Notes: generated by a model not told the origin, from the letters alone. 64,000 bases of DNA from Pelomonas dachongensis (GCF_043555865.1 NZ_JBIGHY010000007.1:186001-250000), one strand, 5' to 3'. Shown: positions 17,406 through 28,780, numbered from the stretch's first letter. Translations and numbers: made by a program.

Positions 17406-17999
17406 TTACAGGCTGGGCACGGTCATCGCCAGCAGATAGCGCGCAGCAGCCTTCCCCGGATTGGCGAAGACGCTGGGGCCCACGCAGCGGAAGCTGATCG
17501 AGTCGCCCGCTTCCAGCTCGAAGACCTGGCCCTGGAGCGTCAGCCGGAGCAGCCCTTCCAGCAAGCACAGGTGGTGCTCCTGGCGCGCGACGGTGGGCTC
17601 GTCGTAGGCCAGTTCGGCGCCAGGCGCAAGGCGCGCCTCGATGACCTCGGTGGCAAAGCCGGCCAGCGGCGGACAGCGCATGAGCCGCTCGAAGCCGCTG
17701 TGCTGGTCGTGCCAGCGCGGCTGGTCCGCCGCGCGCAGCAGCCGCACCGGCAGTGCCTCGGCGTCGGCCAGCAGGCGGCTCAGCGGCAGGCCATGCGCGC
17801 GCGCCAGGCGGGACAGCAGCGTCGCCGTGGGGCTGGTCTCGGCGCGCTCCAGCCGGGAGAGCGTGGCCCGGCTGACGCCGCTGCGCGTGGCCAGTTCGTC
17901 CAGCGACCAGCCCGCCGCCAGGCGCAGCGCGGCCAGGCGCTCGGCCAGCTGGTGCTCGAAATGGCCGTCTTCGCTCAATTCAGAGAAATCATCTCTCAT
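17406..17999 (-). CDS. XRE-family transcriptional regulator with C-terminal cupin domain
   Basis: 197 aa. An N-terminal helix-turn-helix (LAERLAALRLAAGWSLDELATRSGVSRATLSRLERAETSPTATLLSRLARAHG, about residues 18-68) is joined to a cupin sensor domain (EHHLCLLEGLLRLTLQGQVFELEAGDSISFRC). This PuuR-like layout usually represses transport or catabolic genes in response to a small ligand. It is divergent from the DMT transporter gene with only 18 bp between the start codons. Its own ATG lies inside a perfect palindrome, which suggests leaderless translation and tight autoregulation. The acetyltransferase gene follows in the same operon. Confidence 0.9.
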   Translation of the reverse strand: MRDDFSELSEDGHFEHQLAERLAALRLAAGWSLDELATRSGVSRATLSRLERAETSPTATLLSRLARAHGLPLSRLLADAEALPVRLLRAADQPRWHDQHSGFERLMRCPPLAGFATEVIEARLAPGAELAYDEPTVARQEHHLCLLEGLLRLTLQGQVFELEAGDSISFRCVGPSVFANPGKAAARYLLAMTVPSL

Positions 18000-18005
18000 A
18001 TGAGA
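17994..18005. promoter_or_regulatory. Palindromic operator candidate between the cupin regulator and DMT genes
   Basis: TCTCATATGAGA is a perfect 12-bp palindrome that contains the ATG (reverse strand) of the XRE regulator and ends 12 bp before the ATG of the DMT transporter. With 18 bp between divergent starts, bound protein would block both genes. It is most likely the operator of the neighbouring XRE-cupin protein. Confidence 0.55.
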
Positions 18006-18894
18006 ATATGCTAGCGCATGGATGACCGCCGCACCACCGCTCCGCTGGCCGCCGCACTGGCCGTTGTGCTGGTATGGGGCCTGAACTTCCCGCTGTCCAA
18101 GGCGCTGTTCAACCAGATCGGGCCGGCCGGGTTCCTCGGCGTGCGCTACTTGCTGATGCCCCTATGTGCGGTGGCGCTGCTGTGCTGGCGTTTCGGCCTG
18201 CGCTGGCCGCGGCTGGACCGCGCCGAGGTGGGGCCGCTGGTGCGGCTGACGCTGGTGGGCCAGGGCCTGCACCTGCTGGCGTCGACCTACGGCATGCAGG
18301 GCTCCACCGCCTTCAGCGCCAGCGTGCTGCTGGCCTGCGGGCCGGTGTTCACGTTGCTGATCTTGCGCTTCAGCGGCGTGGAGCGGCTGTCGCGCGGGCA
18401 GATCGCCGGCGTGGCGACGGCCGCCACGGGCGCGCTGCTGTTCACGTCGGACAAGCTGCTGGCCGCCGACTGGCAGGCGGGGCTCGGCGACCTGACGCTG
18501 CTGGCTGCGGCGGCGCTGTTCAGCTACTACACGGTGGCGAGCAAGCCGCTGATCCAGCACCACGGCGGGGTGACGGTGCTGGGCTATGGCAGCCTGGTCT
18601 GCACGCTACCCATGCTGCTGTGGTGCGCGCCGCAACTCGCCGCGCTGGACTGGGCTGCGCAGCCGGCCTGGGTGTGGACGGGCACGGTCTGGCAGGTCGC
18701 CGGCGGCGGCTTCATCGGCTGGCTGGCCTGGGGCTGGGCCAACGAGCGCCGCGGCGTGGCACGCACCGCGCCGCTGATCTACCTGATGCCGCTGGTGGCC
18801 GGCCTGGCGGCATGGCTGCTGGGCGGGGAGCAGTTCACGCTCCCGAAGCTGCTGGGCGCCGGCGTCATCCTGGCCGGCGTGGCGTTGGCGCAAT

Positions 18895-21234
<2,340 letters not shown>

Positions 21235-21353
21235 GGCGGTGGGTCTCGCGGAGGGAATCCGCGAGGTTACGCCGCGTTTCAGCGCCGCCCGATGCAGGTT
21301 TCTTGGCGATCCATGCCGAAGCCGGTATCACCCGGCCCAGGTCCGCCTGCGCC

Positions 21354-22556
21354 TCACAGGATGACGGTCGACGCCCGCTTGCTGAGGATCTCAAACGCCG
21401 GCAGCGTCTTGCCTTCCAGCACTTCCAGGAAGGCGCCGCCGCCGGTGGAGATGTAGCCCACGTCCTTCTCGATGCCGTACTTGGCGATGGCCGCCAGCGT
21501 GTCGCCACCACCGGCGATGCTGAAGGCCAGGCTCTCGGCGACAGCGCGGGCGATGGTCTCGGTGCCCTGCGCAAACGCCGGGAACTCGAACACGCCCACC
21601 GGGCCGTTCCAGACGATGGTGCCGGCGGCCATCAGCTTCTCGGCCAGCTTGGCGGCGGTCTTGGGGCCAATGTCCAGGATCAGGTCGTCGTCGGCCACGT
21701 CGGTGGCGGCCTTCACGGACGCGGTCGCGCCGGCAGCGAACGTCTTGGCGGTGACCACGTCCTCGGGGATGGGCACCTCGGCGCCACGCGCCTTCATGGC
21801 TTCGATGACGGCCTTGGCCTGGTCGACCAGGTCTGGCTCGGCCAGCGACTTGCCGATGTTCAGGCCCGCGGCGAGCATGAAGGTATTGGCGATGCCGCCG
21901 CCGACGATGAGGCCGTCGACCTTGTCCGCCAGGCTCTGCAGGATGGTCAGCTTGGTCGACACCTTGGAGCCGGCCACGATGGCCACCAGCGGGCGGCGGG
22001 GATTGGCGAGCGCCTTGGTGATGGCGTCGATCTCGGCCGCCAGCAGCGGGCCGGCGCAGGCGATCTTGGCGTACTTGGCGATCCCATAGGTCGTCGCCTC
22101 CGCACGGTGAGCGGTGCCGAAGGCGTCGTTGACGAAGATGTCGCACAGCGCGGCGAGCTTCTTCGACAGCTCCTCGTTGCACTTCTTCTCGCCCTTGTTG
22201 ACGCGGCAGTTCTCCAGCAGCACCAGTTCACCCGGCGCGACGGAGACGGCGTCCACCCAGTCGGACTTCAGCGGCACCGGGCGCCCCAGCAGCTCGGCCA
22301 TGCGCTCGGCGACGGGCGCCAGCGAGTCCTCGGGCTTGAACTCGCCCTCGGTCGGACGGCCCAGGTGCGACGTGACCATGACGGCGGCGCCGGCGTCCAG
22401 CGCCATCTGGATGGCGGGCAGAGAGGCGCGGATGCGGGTGTCCTCCGTGATCTTGCCGTCGTCGTCCTGCGGCACGTTGAGGTCGGCGCGGATGAAGACG
22501 CGTTTGCCGGCCACCTTGCCGGCGGCGATCAGGTCGGAGAAGCGGATGACGTTCAT
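21354..22556 (-). CDS. pgk: Phosphoglycerate kinase
   Basis: 400 aa, the standard length. It transfers phosphate from 1,3-bisphosphoglycerate to ADP in glycolysis. Family landmarks are VFIRADLNVPQ, MVTSHLGRPTEGEF, FVNDAFGTAHRAEATTYG, the hinge NGPVGVFE, and the nucleotide-binding GGGDTLAAI. I set the start at 22556 (MNVIRFSD); an upstream in-frame ATG at 22592 gives an unlikely leader. It lies between maeB and azlD, all on the minus strand. The order pgk then pyk, usual in some relatives, is interrupted here. Confidence 0.97.
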   Translation of the reverse strand: MNVIRFSDLIAAGKVAGKRVFIRADLNVPQDDDGKITEDTRIRASLPAIQMALDAGAAVMVTSHLGRPTEGEFKPEDSLAPVAERMAELLGRPVPLKSDWVDAVSVAPGELVLLENCRVNKGEKKCNEELSKKLAALCDIFVNDAFGTAHRAEATTYGIAKYAKIACAGPLLAAEIDAITKALANPRRPLVAIVAGSKVSTKLTILQSLADKVDGLIVGGGIANTFMLAAGLNIGKSLAEPDLVDQAKAVIEAMKARGAEVPIPEDVVTAKTFAAGATASVKAATDVADDDLILDIGPKTAAKLAEKLMAAGTIVWNGPVGVFEFPAFAQGTETIARAVAESLAFSIAGGGDTLAAIAKYGIEKDVGYISTGGGAFLEVLEGKTLPAFEILSKRASTVIL

Positions 22557-22619
22557 GGTGGGCAGGCAGTTGAAAACCGAAACGGCCCGCATTCTCGCGC
22601 CTGGCGCGTTCCGCAGCGG

Positions 22620-22949
22620 TTACCAGCCGAGACCGAGCTTCAGCGGCAGCATGACCGCCATGCCAACGAGGATGGTGCCGAGCAACTCGCGGCGCCAGAA
22701 GTAGTAGGCCGTCGCGGCCAGCGCGGCGGGCCAGCGCGGGTCCTGCCAGGTCGTGATGACCTGGCCCTGCGTCATGAAGATCTCCGGCGCGACGACCGCC
22801 ACCAGCGCGGCCAGCGGCGCCATCTTCAGCAGCTCGCGCAGCCAGTCCGGCGTCGGCAGCGGCTTGCTGCCGATCATGAAGAAGCCGCGCGTCACCACGG
22901 TGATGGCGCCCAGACCCACCAGTGCGATCCAGGTCATCCACTCCGTCAC
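22620..22949 (-). CDS. azlD: AzlD-family branched-chain amino acid exporter subunit
   Basis: 109 aa with four predicted hydrophobic segments (ALVGLGAITVVTRGFFMI at the N-terminus, LGTILVGMAVMLPLKLGLGW at the end). AzlD is the small partner of AzlC in branched-chain amino acid export. Translation starts at a GTG (22949) that overlaps the azlC stop in a GTGA arrangement, which indicates translational coupling and a fixed subunit ratio. The last codon is 63 bp from the pgk start. Confidence 0.9.
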   Translation of the reverse strand: MTEWMTWIALVGLGAITVVTRGFFMIGSKPLPTPDWLRELLKMAPLAALVAVVAPEIFMTQGQVITTWQDPRWPAALAATAYYFWRRELLGTILVGMAVMLPLKLGLGW

Positions 22950-23662
22950 GGGCGGCCCTTTCGCGCATCCAGCCACCAGCCCACCGCACCGGCTGCCACG
23001 ATGGCGCACAGGATGTTGAGCTTCAGCGGCAGCGAGTAGGTCGCGATGGACACGGCGCCCGCCGTGATCGCCACCCACCACAGCATCTTCTCAACCAGCA
23101 GCGAGTACGACAGCCCCAGCAGCGCCATCACGCCGGCAAAGCCGATGCCCCAGTGCGCCGGGATGCGGTCAGCAAGCAGGATGCCGGTGAAGGAGGCGAC
23201 CTGCCACATCGGCCAGTTCACGGCCACGCCGCCCCAGAAGTAGCGCTGCTGGCCTGGGGCCGGCTGGGCGTCGGGGTAGCGCTTCACGAAGTAGACGAAG
23301 TTCAGGTCGGCCGCGAAGTACGTTGTCATCAGCCGGCGCACGCGCGGCAGGTGCCCGAAATAGTGGCGCCACTGCGCGCTGAAGATGACGAAGCGCAGGT
23401 TCACGCAGAACGCCGTCGCCAGCAGCACCCACAGCGGCGCGCCGGACGCGATCAGCGGCAGCGCCGTCAGCTGCGCGCTGCCCGCGAACACCAGCAGCGA
23501 CATGCCCATGGCCAGCGGTAGGCTGAGGCCGCTCTTGACCATCGTGATGCCCGTCACCAGGCCCCAGGCGGCCAGCCCCAGCGAGGGGGAGGCCATGTCA
23601 CGCACGCCCTGGCGGAAGTCGTCGTCCGCAGTCAGCGCGCGCAGTCGTTCAGGAAACTGCAT
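22946..23662 (-). CDS. azlC: AzlC-family branched-chain amino acid exporter
   Basis: 238 aa integral membrane protein of the AzlC family. Visible features are the N-terminal DFRQGVRDMASPSLGLAAWGLVTGITMVKSGLSLPLAMGMSLLVFAGSAQLTALPL and several further hydrophobic segments ending in SLPLKLNILCAIVAAGAVGWWL. It forms the larger subunit of the exporter with AzlD. It is the first gene of the azlCD pair, and the DUF2807 gene lies 24 bp upstream on the same strand, so all may be transcribed together. Confidence 0.92.
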   Translation of the reverse strand: MQFPERLRALTADDDFRQGVRDMASPSLGLAAWGLVTGITMVKSGLSLPLAMGMSLLVFAGSAQLTALPLIASGAPLWVLLATAFCVNLRFVIFSAQWRHYFGHLPRVRRLMTTYFAADLNFVYFVKRYPDAQPAPGQQRYFWGGVAVNWPMWQVASFTGILLADRIPAHWGIGFAGVMALLGLSYSLLVEKMLWWVAITAGAVSIATYSLPLKLNILCAIVAAGAVGWWLDARKGRP

Positions 23663-23686
23663 CCCGCCATTGTCGGCGGGAGCGGC

Positions 23687-24433
23687 TCACCTCTCGAACC
23701 GACGGACTTTGCCGCTGCCGGCGATGGAGGAGCTGATCTCCGGCGCGCCGACGTACTTCACGTCGCCGCTGCCGGCGATGGAGACCTTCAGCGTCTTGGT
23801 GGCCTGCACCTGCGCGTCGCCGCTGCCGGCAATGCTGACCTTGACCTCCTCGGCCGCGAAGTCGGCGGCCTTCACATCGCCGCTGCCGGCGATGCTGATC
23901 GTCGCCTGCGGCGCCCGGCCGGTCGCCGTGAACCCGCCGCTGCCGCTGACCTTCACGACCAGGCGCTCGGCATCCAGGTTGCCGAAGCGGATGTCGCCCG
24001 AACCGGCGATCGCGGCCTCGACGCCCTCGGTCTTCATCGCCTCGACCTTGATGTTGCCCGACCCCGCCACGGACAGCGCGCGCAGCGACGGCATCTCGAG
24101 GGTGAGGCTGGGCAGCGTCTTCGTGGACAGATGGAAGCCCTTCCTCGGCTGGATGCGCAGCGTGCGGCCGTCCAGTTCGGCCTCGATGTAGGGCAGCACG
24201 TTGCGGTCAGCCTTGACCTCGACCTTGTGGCCCGTGCCCTGGCGGATCAGCACGTTGAAGCCGCCGGCCAGCGACACGCTGTCGAAGCTGCCCGTACTGC
24301 GGGCCTCGGTGGCCACGTCGCCATTGCCGACGATGCGCTCGCCCTTGTTGCTCCAGCTCCAGGCCTGGGCCGAACCGCCCAGCACGGCGGCGCTGACGAG
24401 ACCGAGGGCGAACAGGCGGCGAGTGGTGTGCAT
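23687..24433 (-). CDS. Exported DUF2807 (GIN-domain) beta-helix protein with AGSGD repeats
   Basis: 248 aa with signal peptide MHTTRRLFALGLVSAAVLGGSAQA. The mature part is a DUF2807 domain: FNVLIRQGTGHKVEVKAD near the start, then repeats of the type (S)IAGSGD(V/I) spaced about 17-22 residues apart through the C-terminal half, the turns of a right-handed beta-helix. The function of the family is not established; a role in surface adhesion or anti-sigma signalling has been suggested. I preferred the ATG at 24433 over upstream in-frame Met codons because it begins the signal peptide. It lies 24 bp upstream of azlC. Confidence 0.88.
   Translation of the reverse strand: MHTTRRLFALGLVSAAVLGGSAQAWSWSNKGERIVGNGDVATEARSTGSFDSVSLAGGFNVLIRQGTGHKVEVKADRNVLPYIEAELDGRTLRIQPRKGFHLSTKTLPSLTLEMPSLRALSVAGSGNIKVEAMKTEGVEAAIAGSGDIRFGNLDAERLVVKVSGSGGFTATGRAPQATISIAGSGDVKAADFAAEEVKVSIAGSGDAQVQATKTLKVSIAGSGDVKYVGAPEISSSIAGSGKVRRFER
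23709..24020. repeat. Internal codon-level repeats in the DUF2807 gene
   Basis: The string CCGCTGCCGGC(G/A)ATG recurs at about 23711, 23766, 23819 and 23880, with more diverged copies upstream near 23937 and 23998. The spacing of about 53-61 bp corresponds to one beta-helix turn. The near identity at DNA level of four copies suggests recent duplication or gene conversion among the repeats. Confidence 0.75.
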
Positions 24434-24575
24434 GGCGGGCTCCATCGAGATCGAAGTGTTGATGGACGCCATGTTGCCGGCGCGGCCCGGCGCTTGCCGA
24501 GGCCGGCGCGACGATGCGCAAGAACGAGGGGCTGAAATGCACCTGGGCGCGCTGCGCCGCAACGCGAGGCCAGGC

Positions 24576-24923
24576 TCAGCTCGACGCCTTGCGCGCCGGC
24601 TTCTCCTCGACCTCTTCGTCGGGTGGCGGCTTCACGGTGCCCGGGCGCGGCACCACCGGCGCGACGCCTTCGAGCTTGTTCTCGCGCATGTACTCGTCCA
24701 TCTCGCGCCAGCCGGCGTAGACCGCCGCCTTCTGCGCCTTGGGATTGAGCACGTAGCAGTCCTCGATGGCGCGCATCGCGTGCCGACAGGCACTGCCGAT
24801 GGCACGCGCCTCGGCCTCCTTGGCGGCGGCCACCTTGACCGGGTCGTCGATGCCCAGCTGCTCGCAGGCCGACAAGGCCATCAGCAGGGGCAAGACCAGG
24901 GCGGTGGCGGGAAAGCGCTTCAT
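24576..24923 (-). CDS. Small lipoprotein of unknown function
   Basis: 115 aa. A lipoprotein signal peptide is clear: MKRFPATALVLPLLMALSAC with Cys20 as the lipidated residue. The mature part has Ala/Glu-rich helix sequence (VKVAAAKEAEARAIGSACRHAMRAIEDCYVLNP) with two more cysteines and a Pro/Glu/Lys-rich C-terminal tail. I do not recognise the family. It lies between htpX and the DUF2807 gene on the same strand, 36 bp after the htpX-side intergenic gap, and may be an envelope component of this group. Confidence 0.75.
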   Translation of the reverse strand: MKRFPATALVLPLLMALSACEQLGIDDPVKVAAAKEAEARAIGSACRHAMRAIEDCYVLNPKAQKAAVYAGWREMDEYMRENKLEGVAPVVPRPGTVKPPPDEEVEEKPARKASS

Positions 24924-24959
24924 GGCGTCAGGTATCGGCCGCCGGCACGGGAACTTGAA

Positions 24960-25820
24960 TCAACGACGCGCGCCGCCGCCCTGCGCCATCGCCATCAGGC
25001 GCGCCACTCGCTCCTCGGTCGCCGGGTGGGTGGAGAACAGCCCGCGCAGCCCGCCGCCGGACAGCGGGTTCATGATCATCATCTGCGCCGTTTCCGGGTG
25101 AGCCTCGGCGGTGTTCAGCGGGATGCCCTGCGCATAGCGGTGGATCTTGTCCAGCGCCGAGGCCAGCGCGGCCGGGTCGCCGGAAATCTCGGCGCCACCG
25201 CGGTCGGCCTCGAACTCGCGCGAGCGGCTGATGGCCATCTGGATCAGGCTGGCCGCCAGCGGCGCCAGCAGCGCTACCGCGATGCCGGCGATCGGGTTGG
25301 TCGGCCGGCCGTTCTCGTCACGCCCGCCAAAGAAGGCCGCGAAGTTGGCCAGCATGGAGATCGCACCCGCCATGGTCGCGCTGATGGTGCTGATCAGGAT
25401 ATCGCGGTGCGCTACGTGGGCCAGCTCGTGCGCCATCACGCCGCGCAGCTCGCGCTCGGACAGCACGCGCAGGATACCGGTGGTGGCCGCGACGGCGGCG
25501 TTCTCCGGGTTGCGACCGGTGGCGAACGCGTTGGGCGCCTGCTCGTCGATCAGGTAGACCTTGGGCATGGGCAGGTTGGCACGCTGCGCCAGCTCACGCA
25601 CCATGCCGTAGAACTGCGGCGCTGAACTCGCGTCGACCTCGCGGGCGTTGTACATCTTCAGCACCAGCTTGTCGGAGAACCAGTAGCTGTAGAAGTTCAT
25701 GCCGACGGCCACGGCCAGCGCGATCAGCATGCCGGTCTGGCCGCCGATCATGGCGCCGACGGCCATGAACAGCGCCGTGATGGCGGCCATCAGGACGGCG
25801 GTCTTCACGAGGTTGAACAT
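24960..25820 (-). CDS. htpX: Membrane zinc metalloprotease HtpX
   Basis: 286 aa. HtpX is an inner-membrane protease that removes damaged membrane proteins. Two N-terminal membrane segments (VLMAAITALFMAVGAMIGG and GMLIALAVAVGMNFYSYWFS) are followed by the zinc motif HELAH within LRGVMAHELAHVAHRDI, and the third ligand Glu in REFEADRGGA. Two further hydrophobic segments are present. The order htpX, fmt, def on one strand is common in Burkholderiales. It is the most downstream of the three. Confidence 0.96.
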   Translation of the reverse strand: MFNLVKTAVLMAAITALFMAVGAMIGGQTGMLIALAVAVGMNFYSYWFSDKLVLKMYNAREVDASSAPQFYGMVRELAQRANLPMPKVYLIDEQAPNAFATGRNPENAAVAATTGILRVLSERELRGVMAHELAHVAHRDILISTISATMAGAISMLANFAAFFGGRDENGRPTNPIAGIAVALLAPLAASLIQMAISRSREFEADRGGAEISGDPAALASALDKIHRYAQGIPLNTAEAHPETAQMMIMNPLSGGGLRGLFSTHPATEERVARLMAMAQGGGARR

Positions 25821-25878
25821 TGCTTCGAACTCCGGTGGATGGACAACGACGTGGCAGATGGTGCCATGCCGGCGAGTT

Positions 25879-26811
25879 TCAAGCGTCGAAACGCTCGCCT
25901 GTCGCCACCGGCCGGGCCTGCAGGAATGCTGCCGCCGGCCCGCGCTTGCCGCCGGCGCGCTGCAGCTCCGTCAGCTTCAATGCGCCGTCACCGCACGCAA
26001 CGACCGGCCCCGGCGCGATGACCTCGCCCGGCGCGCCCTGCCCTGCGGCCAGCTCGACGCGCCAGACCTTGACCACCTCGCCCGCCAGCGTCGCGACGCC
26101 GCCCGGGAACGGGTCGAACGCGCGCAGGCGCCGCTCGATCTCGGTGGCGGGCTGGCGCCAGTCGATGGTGCTTTCGGCCTTCTCGATCTTGTGGGCATAG
26201 GTGACGCCGTCGACCGGCTGCGGCGTGCGAGTCAGCGAGGCCGCTTGCAGCGCTTCGACGATGAGCCGCCCGCCCATCACGGCGAGGCGGTCGTGCAGCA
26301 CGGCCGTCGTGTCGTCGGCCCGGATGGGCTCGCGGTCCACCAACAGCATGTCGCCGGTGTCCAGCCCCGCGTCCATCTGCATGATGGTGATGCCGGTCTG
26401 GTCGTCACCGGCCTCGATCGCGCGGTGGATGGGCGCCGCGCCGCGCCAGCGCGGCAGCAGCGAGGCATGGATGTTCAGGCAGCCGCGGCGCGGGGTGTCG
26501 AGCACCCATTGCGGCAGGATCAGGCCATAGGCGGCGACCACCATCACGTCGGCATCCACGGCCAGCAACGCGTCACGGGCCGCAGCGGCGTCGGCGGCAT
26601 ATTTGCCGTCCAGCTTCAGGCCCTGCGGCTGCGCGACCGTGATGCCCGCGGACACCGCCCGCTGCTTCACGCTGGAGGCCTGCAGCTTCATGCCGCGGCC
26701 GGCCGGCCGATCGGGCTGGGTCAGCACCAGCGGCACGCTGAAGCCGGCGGCCAGCAGCGCGTCCAGCGCCACGGCGGCGAACTCCGGCGTGCCGGCGAAA
26801 ACAACTCTCAT
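25879..26811 (-). CDS. fmt: Methionyl-tRNA formyltransferase
   Basis: 310 aa. It formylates initiator Met-tRNA using 10-formyl-THF. The N-terminal catalytic domain has VVFAGTPEFAAVALDALLAAG, the catalytic NIHASLLPRWRGAAPI (Asn and His) and the Asp in ITIMQMDAGLDTGDML. The C-terminal OB-fold tRNA-binding domain begins near residue 205. It is 13 bp downstream of def, the deformylase that acts at the other end of the pathway, in the usual operon. Confidence 0.97.
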   Translation of the reverse strand: MRVVFAGTPEFAAVALDALLAAGFSVPLVLTQPDRPAGRGMKLQASSVKQRAVSAGITVAQPQGLKLDGKYAADAAAARDALLAVDADVMVVAAYGLILPQWVLDTPRRGCLNIHASLLPRWRGAAPIHRAIEAGDDQTGITIMQMDAGLDTGDMLLVDREPIRADDTTAVLHDRLAVMGGRLIVEALQAASLTRTPQPVDGVTYAHKIEKAESTIDWRQPATEIERRLRAFDPFPGGVATLAGEVVKVWRVELAAGQGAPGEVIAPGPVVACGDGALKLTELQRAGGKRGPAAAFLQARPVATGERFDA

Positions 26812-26824
26812 GACGCGCCCCGCA

Positions 26825-27361
26825 TCACAGCCGTTGGTTGCGCTTCTTGGCTTCCGCCTCGTCCTCGCGCTGCTTCTTGACCAGCTTGGTCTTGATGCGG
26901 TCGCGCTTGAGCGGACTCAGGTACTCGACGAACACCTTGCCCAGCAGATGGTCCAGCTCGTGCTGCACGCACACGGCCAGCAGACCGTCGGCGTCGAACT
27001 CGTAGAGCTCACCGTCGCGGTTGGTCGCGCGCACGGTGACTTCGGCATGCCGGACCACCTTGTCGTAGATCGTCGGCACGGACAGGCACCCCTCTTCGCC
27101 GTCCACCATGCGCTCGCTGGTCTTGATGATCTCGGGGTTGATCAGCACGCGCGGCGTGTCGCGGTCCTGCGAGGTGTCGATGACGACCACACGCTCGTGC
27201 ACGTCCACCTGCGTGGCGGCAAGCCCCACGCCGTCGGCGGCGTACATGGTTTCCAGCATGTCGTCGACGAGCTGGCGGATGCGGGCGTCCACCTCGGCCA
27301 CCGGCTTGGCGACGGTGTGCAGGCGCGGGTCGGGGAAGCGGAGGATGTTGAGCTGGGCCAT
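26825..27361 (-). CDS. def: Peptide deformylase
   Basis: 178 aa. It removes the formyl group from nascent proteins. The three family motifs are intact: GVGLAATQ, EGCLSVP with the metal-ligand Cys, and the HEXXH-type QHELDHLLGKVF. A Lys/Arg-rich C-terminal tail is typical of proteobacterial type 1 enzymes. The start at 27361 (MAQLNILRFPDPRL) matches the family; an upstream in-frame ATG at 27382 is less likely. It is divergent from the LysM gene (127 bp). Confidence 0.97.
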   Translation of the reverse strand: MAQLNILRFPDPRLHTVAKPVAEVDARIRQLVDDMLETMYAADGVGLAATQVDVHERVVVIDTSQDRDTPRVLINPEIIKTSERMVDGEEGCLSVPTIYDKVVRHAEVTVRATNRDGELYEFDADGLLAVCVQHELDHLLGKVFVEYLSPLKRDRIKTKLVKKQREDEAEAKKRNQRL

Positions 27362-27488
27362 GACTTGTGGGGCTGCGGCCACGGCGCGCGCTTTGTAAGC
27401 ACTCGCAAGCGCGGGCCGGCCGGGTTGAATGCGGGCAGAATCGCTCGGATTTTCGCCGATCCGGCAATTCCCTCGGAGACTGCCCTCG

Positions 27489-28643
27489 ATGCCCGCTGCC
27501 CGTCCCGCCCAAATCGTTGCGGCCTGCCTGACCCTTGCGCTGACGTCGGCCTGGGCTCAGACCAGTTCGCTGCCTGTCACGGCCGACCAACGGCGCGTGG
27601 CCGATCAGGTCGCCGCAGCGGGCGTGCCGTTGAGCGAGCTGTCACCGACCGCCCCCGACCAGCACGTGGTCAAGCCGGGCGACACGCTGTGGGACATCTC
27701 GGGTTTGTTCCTGAAGACCCCGTGGCGCTGGCCCGAGCTGTGGGGCATGAACCGCGACCAGATCCGCAACCCGCACCTGATCTACCCAGGCCAGGTGCTG
27801 TTTCTGGTGAAGACCGATGGCCGCGCTCGGCTGCAGTTCGGCCAGCGCGTGGGCGGCGGCGCCGGCGACACGGTCAAGCTGAGCCCGCAGATGCGCGTCT
27901 CGCCGCTGAGCGGCAACGCGATCCCCCCGATTTCGCTGCAACTGATCCAGCCTTTCCTGACCGAAGCAGTCGTGTTCGACACCGACCAGCTCGCCACCGC
28001 GCCGCGCGTCGTCGCAGCGCAGGAGGGTCATGTCATGCTGGGCAAAGGCGAGCTGGCCTACGCGCGCGGCGACTTTGGCGGCGTGACGGACTTCCGCGTG
28101 TTCCGCAACGCCCGCCCGCTGCGCGACCCGACCACCAAGGAGATCCTTGGCTACGAGGCGCCTTACGTGGGCACGGCCGACCTGATTCGCCCGGCCGCGG
28201 ACCGCAAAACGCCCGACGGCAAGACCGAGATCGTGCCCGCGACGCTGATGATCAAGGATGTCAAGCAGGAAGTGGGCATCGGCGACCGCCTGGCGCCCGC
28301 ACCCCAGCGCAACCTGGAACGCTATGTGCCGCACGCACCCGACCAGGCCATGGCGGGTCAAATCGTGTCGGTCTACGGCGAGGCCGTCAACGCGGGCCAG
28401 AACCAGATCGTGGCGCTGAACCGCGGCAAGCGCGACGGCGTGGAGCGCGGCCACGTGTTTGCGCTGTGGCGCGACGGCGACCGCGTCACCGACAAGACCA
28501 CCGCCCGTCCCGAGGCCATCAAGCTGCCGGACGAGCGCCACGGCGTGCTGTTCGTGTTCGAGGTCTACGAACGCGTGTCCTACGCGCTGATCATTTCGGT
28601 GAAGGAACCGGTCAAGCCTGGGGACCGGTTCACGCAACCATGA
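27489..28643 (+). CDS. Exported LysM-domain protein
   Basis: 384 aa with signal peptide MPAARPAQIVAACLTLALTSAWA. A single LysM domain lies at about residues 60-107 (HVVKPGDTLWDISGLFLKTPWRWPELWGMN and PGQVLFLV), which binds peptidoglycan glycan chains. The C-terminal two thirds has no motif I can name, but the layout is a well-known one: a LysM gene divergent from def and just upstream of dprA. Presumed role: periplasmic cell-wall-associated protein. The start at 27489 gives the signal peptide. Confidence 0.9.
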   Translation: MPAARPAQIVAACLTLALTSAWAQTSSLPVTADQRRVADQVAAAGVPLSELSPTAPDQHVVKPGDTLWDISGLFLKTPWRWPELWGMNRDQIRNPHLIYPGQVLFLVKTDGRARLQFGQRVGGGAGDTVKLSPQMRVSPLSGNAIPPISLQLIQPFLTEAVVFDTDQLATAPRVVAAQEGHVMLGKGELAYARGDFGGVTDFRVFRNARPLRDPTTKEILGYEAPYVGTADLIRPAADRKTPDGKTEIVPATLMIKDVKQEVGIGDRLAPAPQRNLERYVPHAPDQAMAGQIVSVYGEAVNAGQNQIVALNRGKRDGVERGHVFALWRDGDRVTDKTTARPEAIKLPDERHGVLFVFEVYERVSYALIISVKEPVKPGDRFTQP

Positions 28644-28684
28644 GCCCCTCGCCTAGCCTCGCATCGCTGAACGCGAGCGAGTCT

Positions 28685-28780
28685 GGTCGGTCCCCCGAGG
28701 GGAAGGCGATGCTTGCGGCGTCGAGCCGCAAGCACATCGCCAGACGGGCCGGCTTGGGGGCGACCCGGCGCCCGGCCCGG
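28685..28780 (+). repeat. Dispersed repeat R1, copy A
   Basis: This about 95-bp intergenic block between the LysM gene and dprA matches, in inverted orientation, the block at 59401-59496. My hand alignment gives roughly 85% identity, with an uninterrupted shared core GCACATCGCCAGACGGGCC followed by GGCTTGGG. Both copies sit between genes, and no ORF is conserved, so this is a REP-like dispersed element. Confidence 0.75.

Noticed and set aside
21303..23039. Open frame of 578 codons on the plus strand opposite pgk and azlD
   Set aside because: Antisense shadow of pgk; low-complexity His/Gly/Arg translation and no ribosome binding site.
28685..28780. Insertion sequence remnant
   Set aside because: Both R1 copies lack any transposase fragment, terminal repeats or target duplication that I can see; a REP-like repeat fits better.
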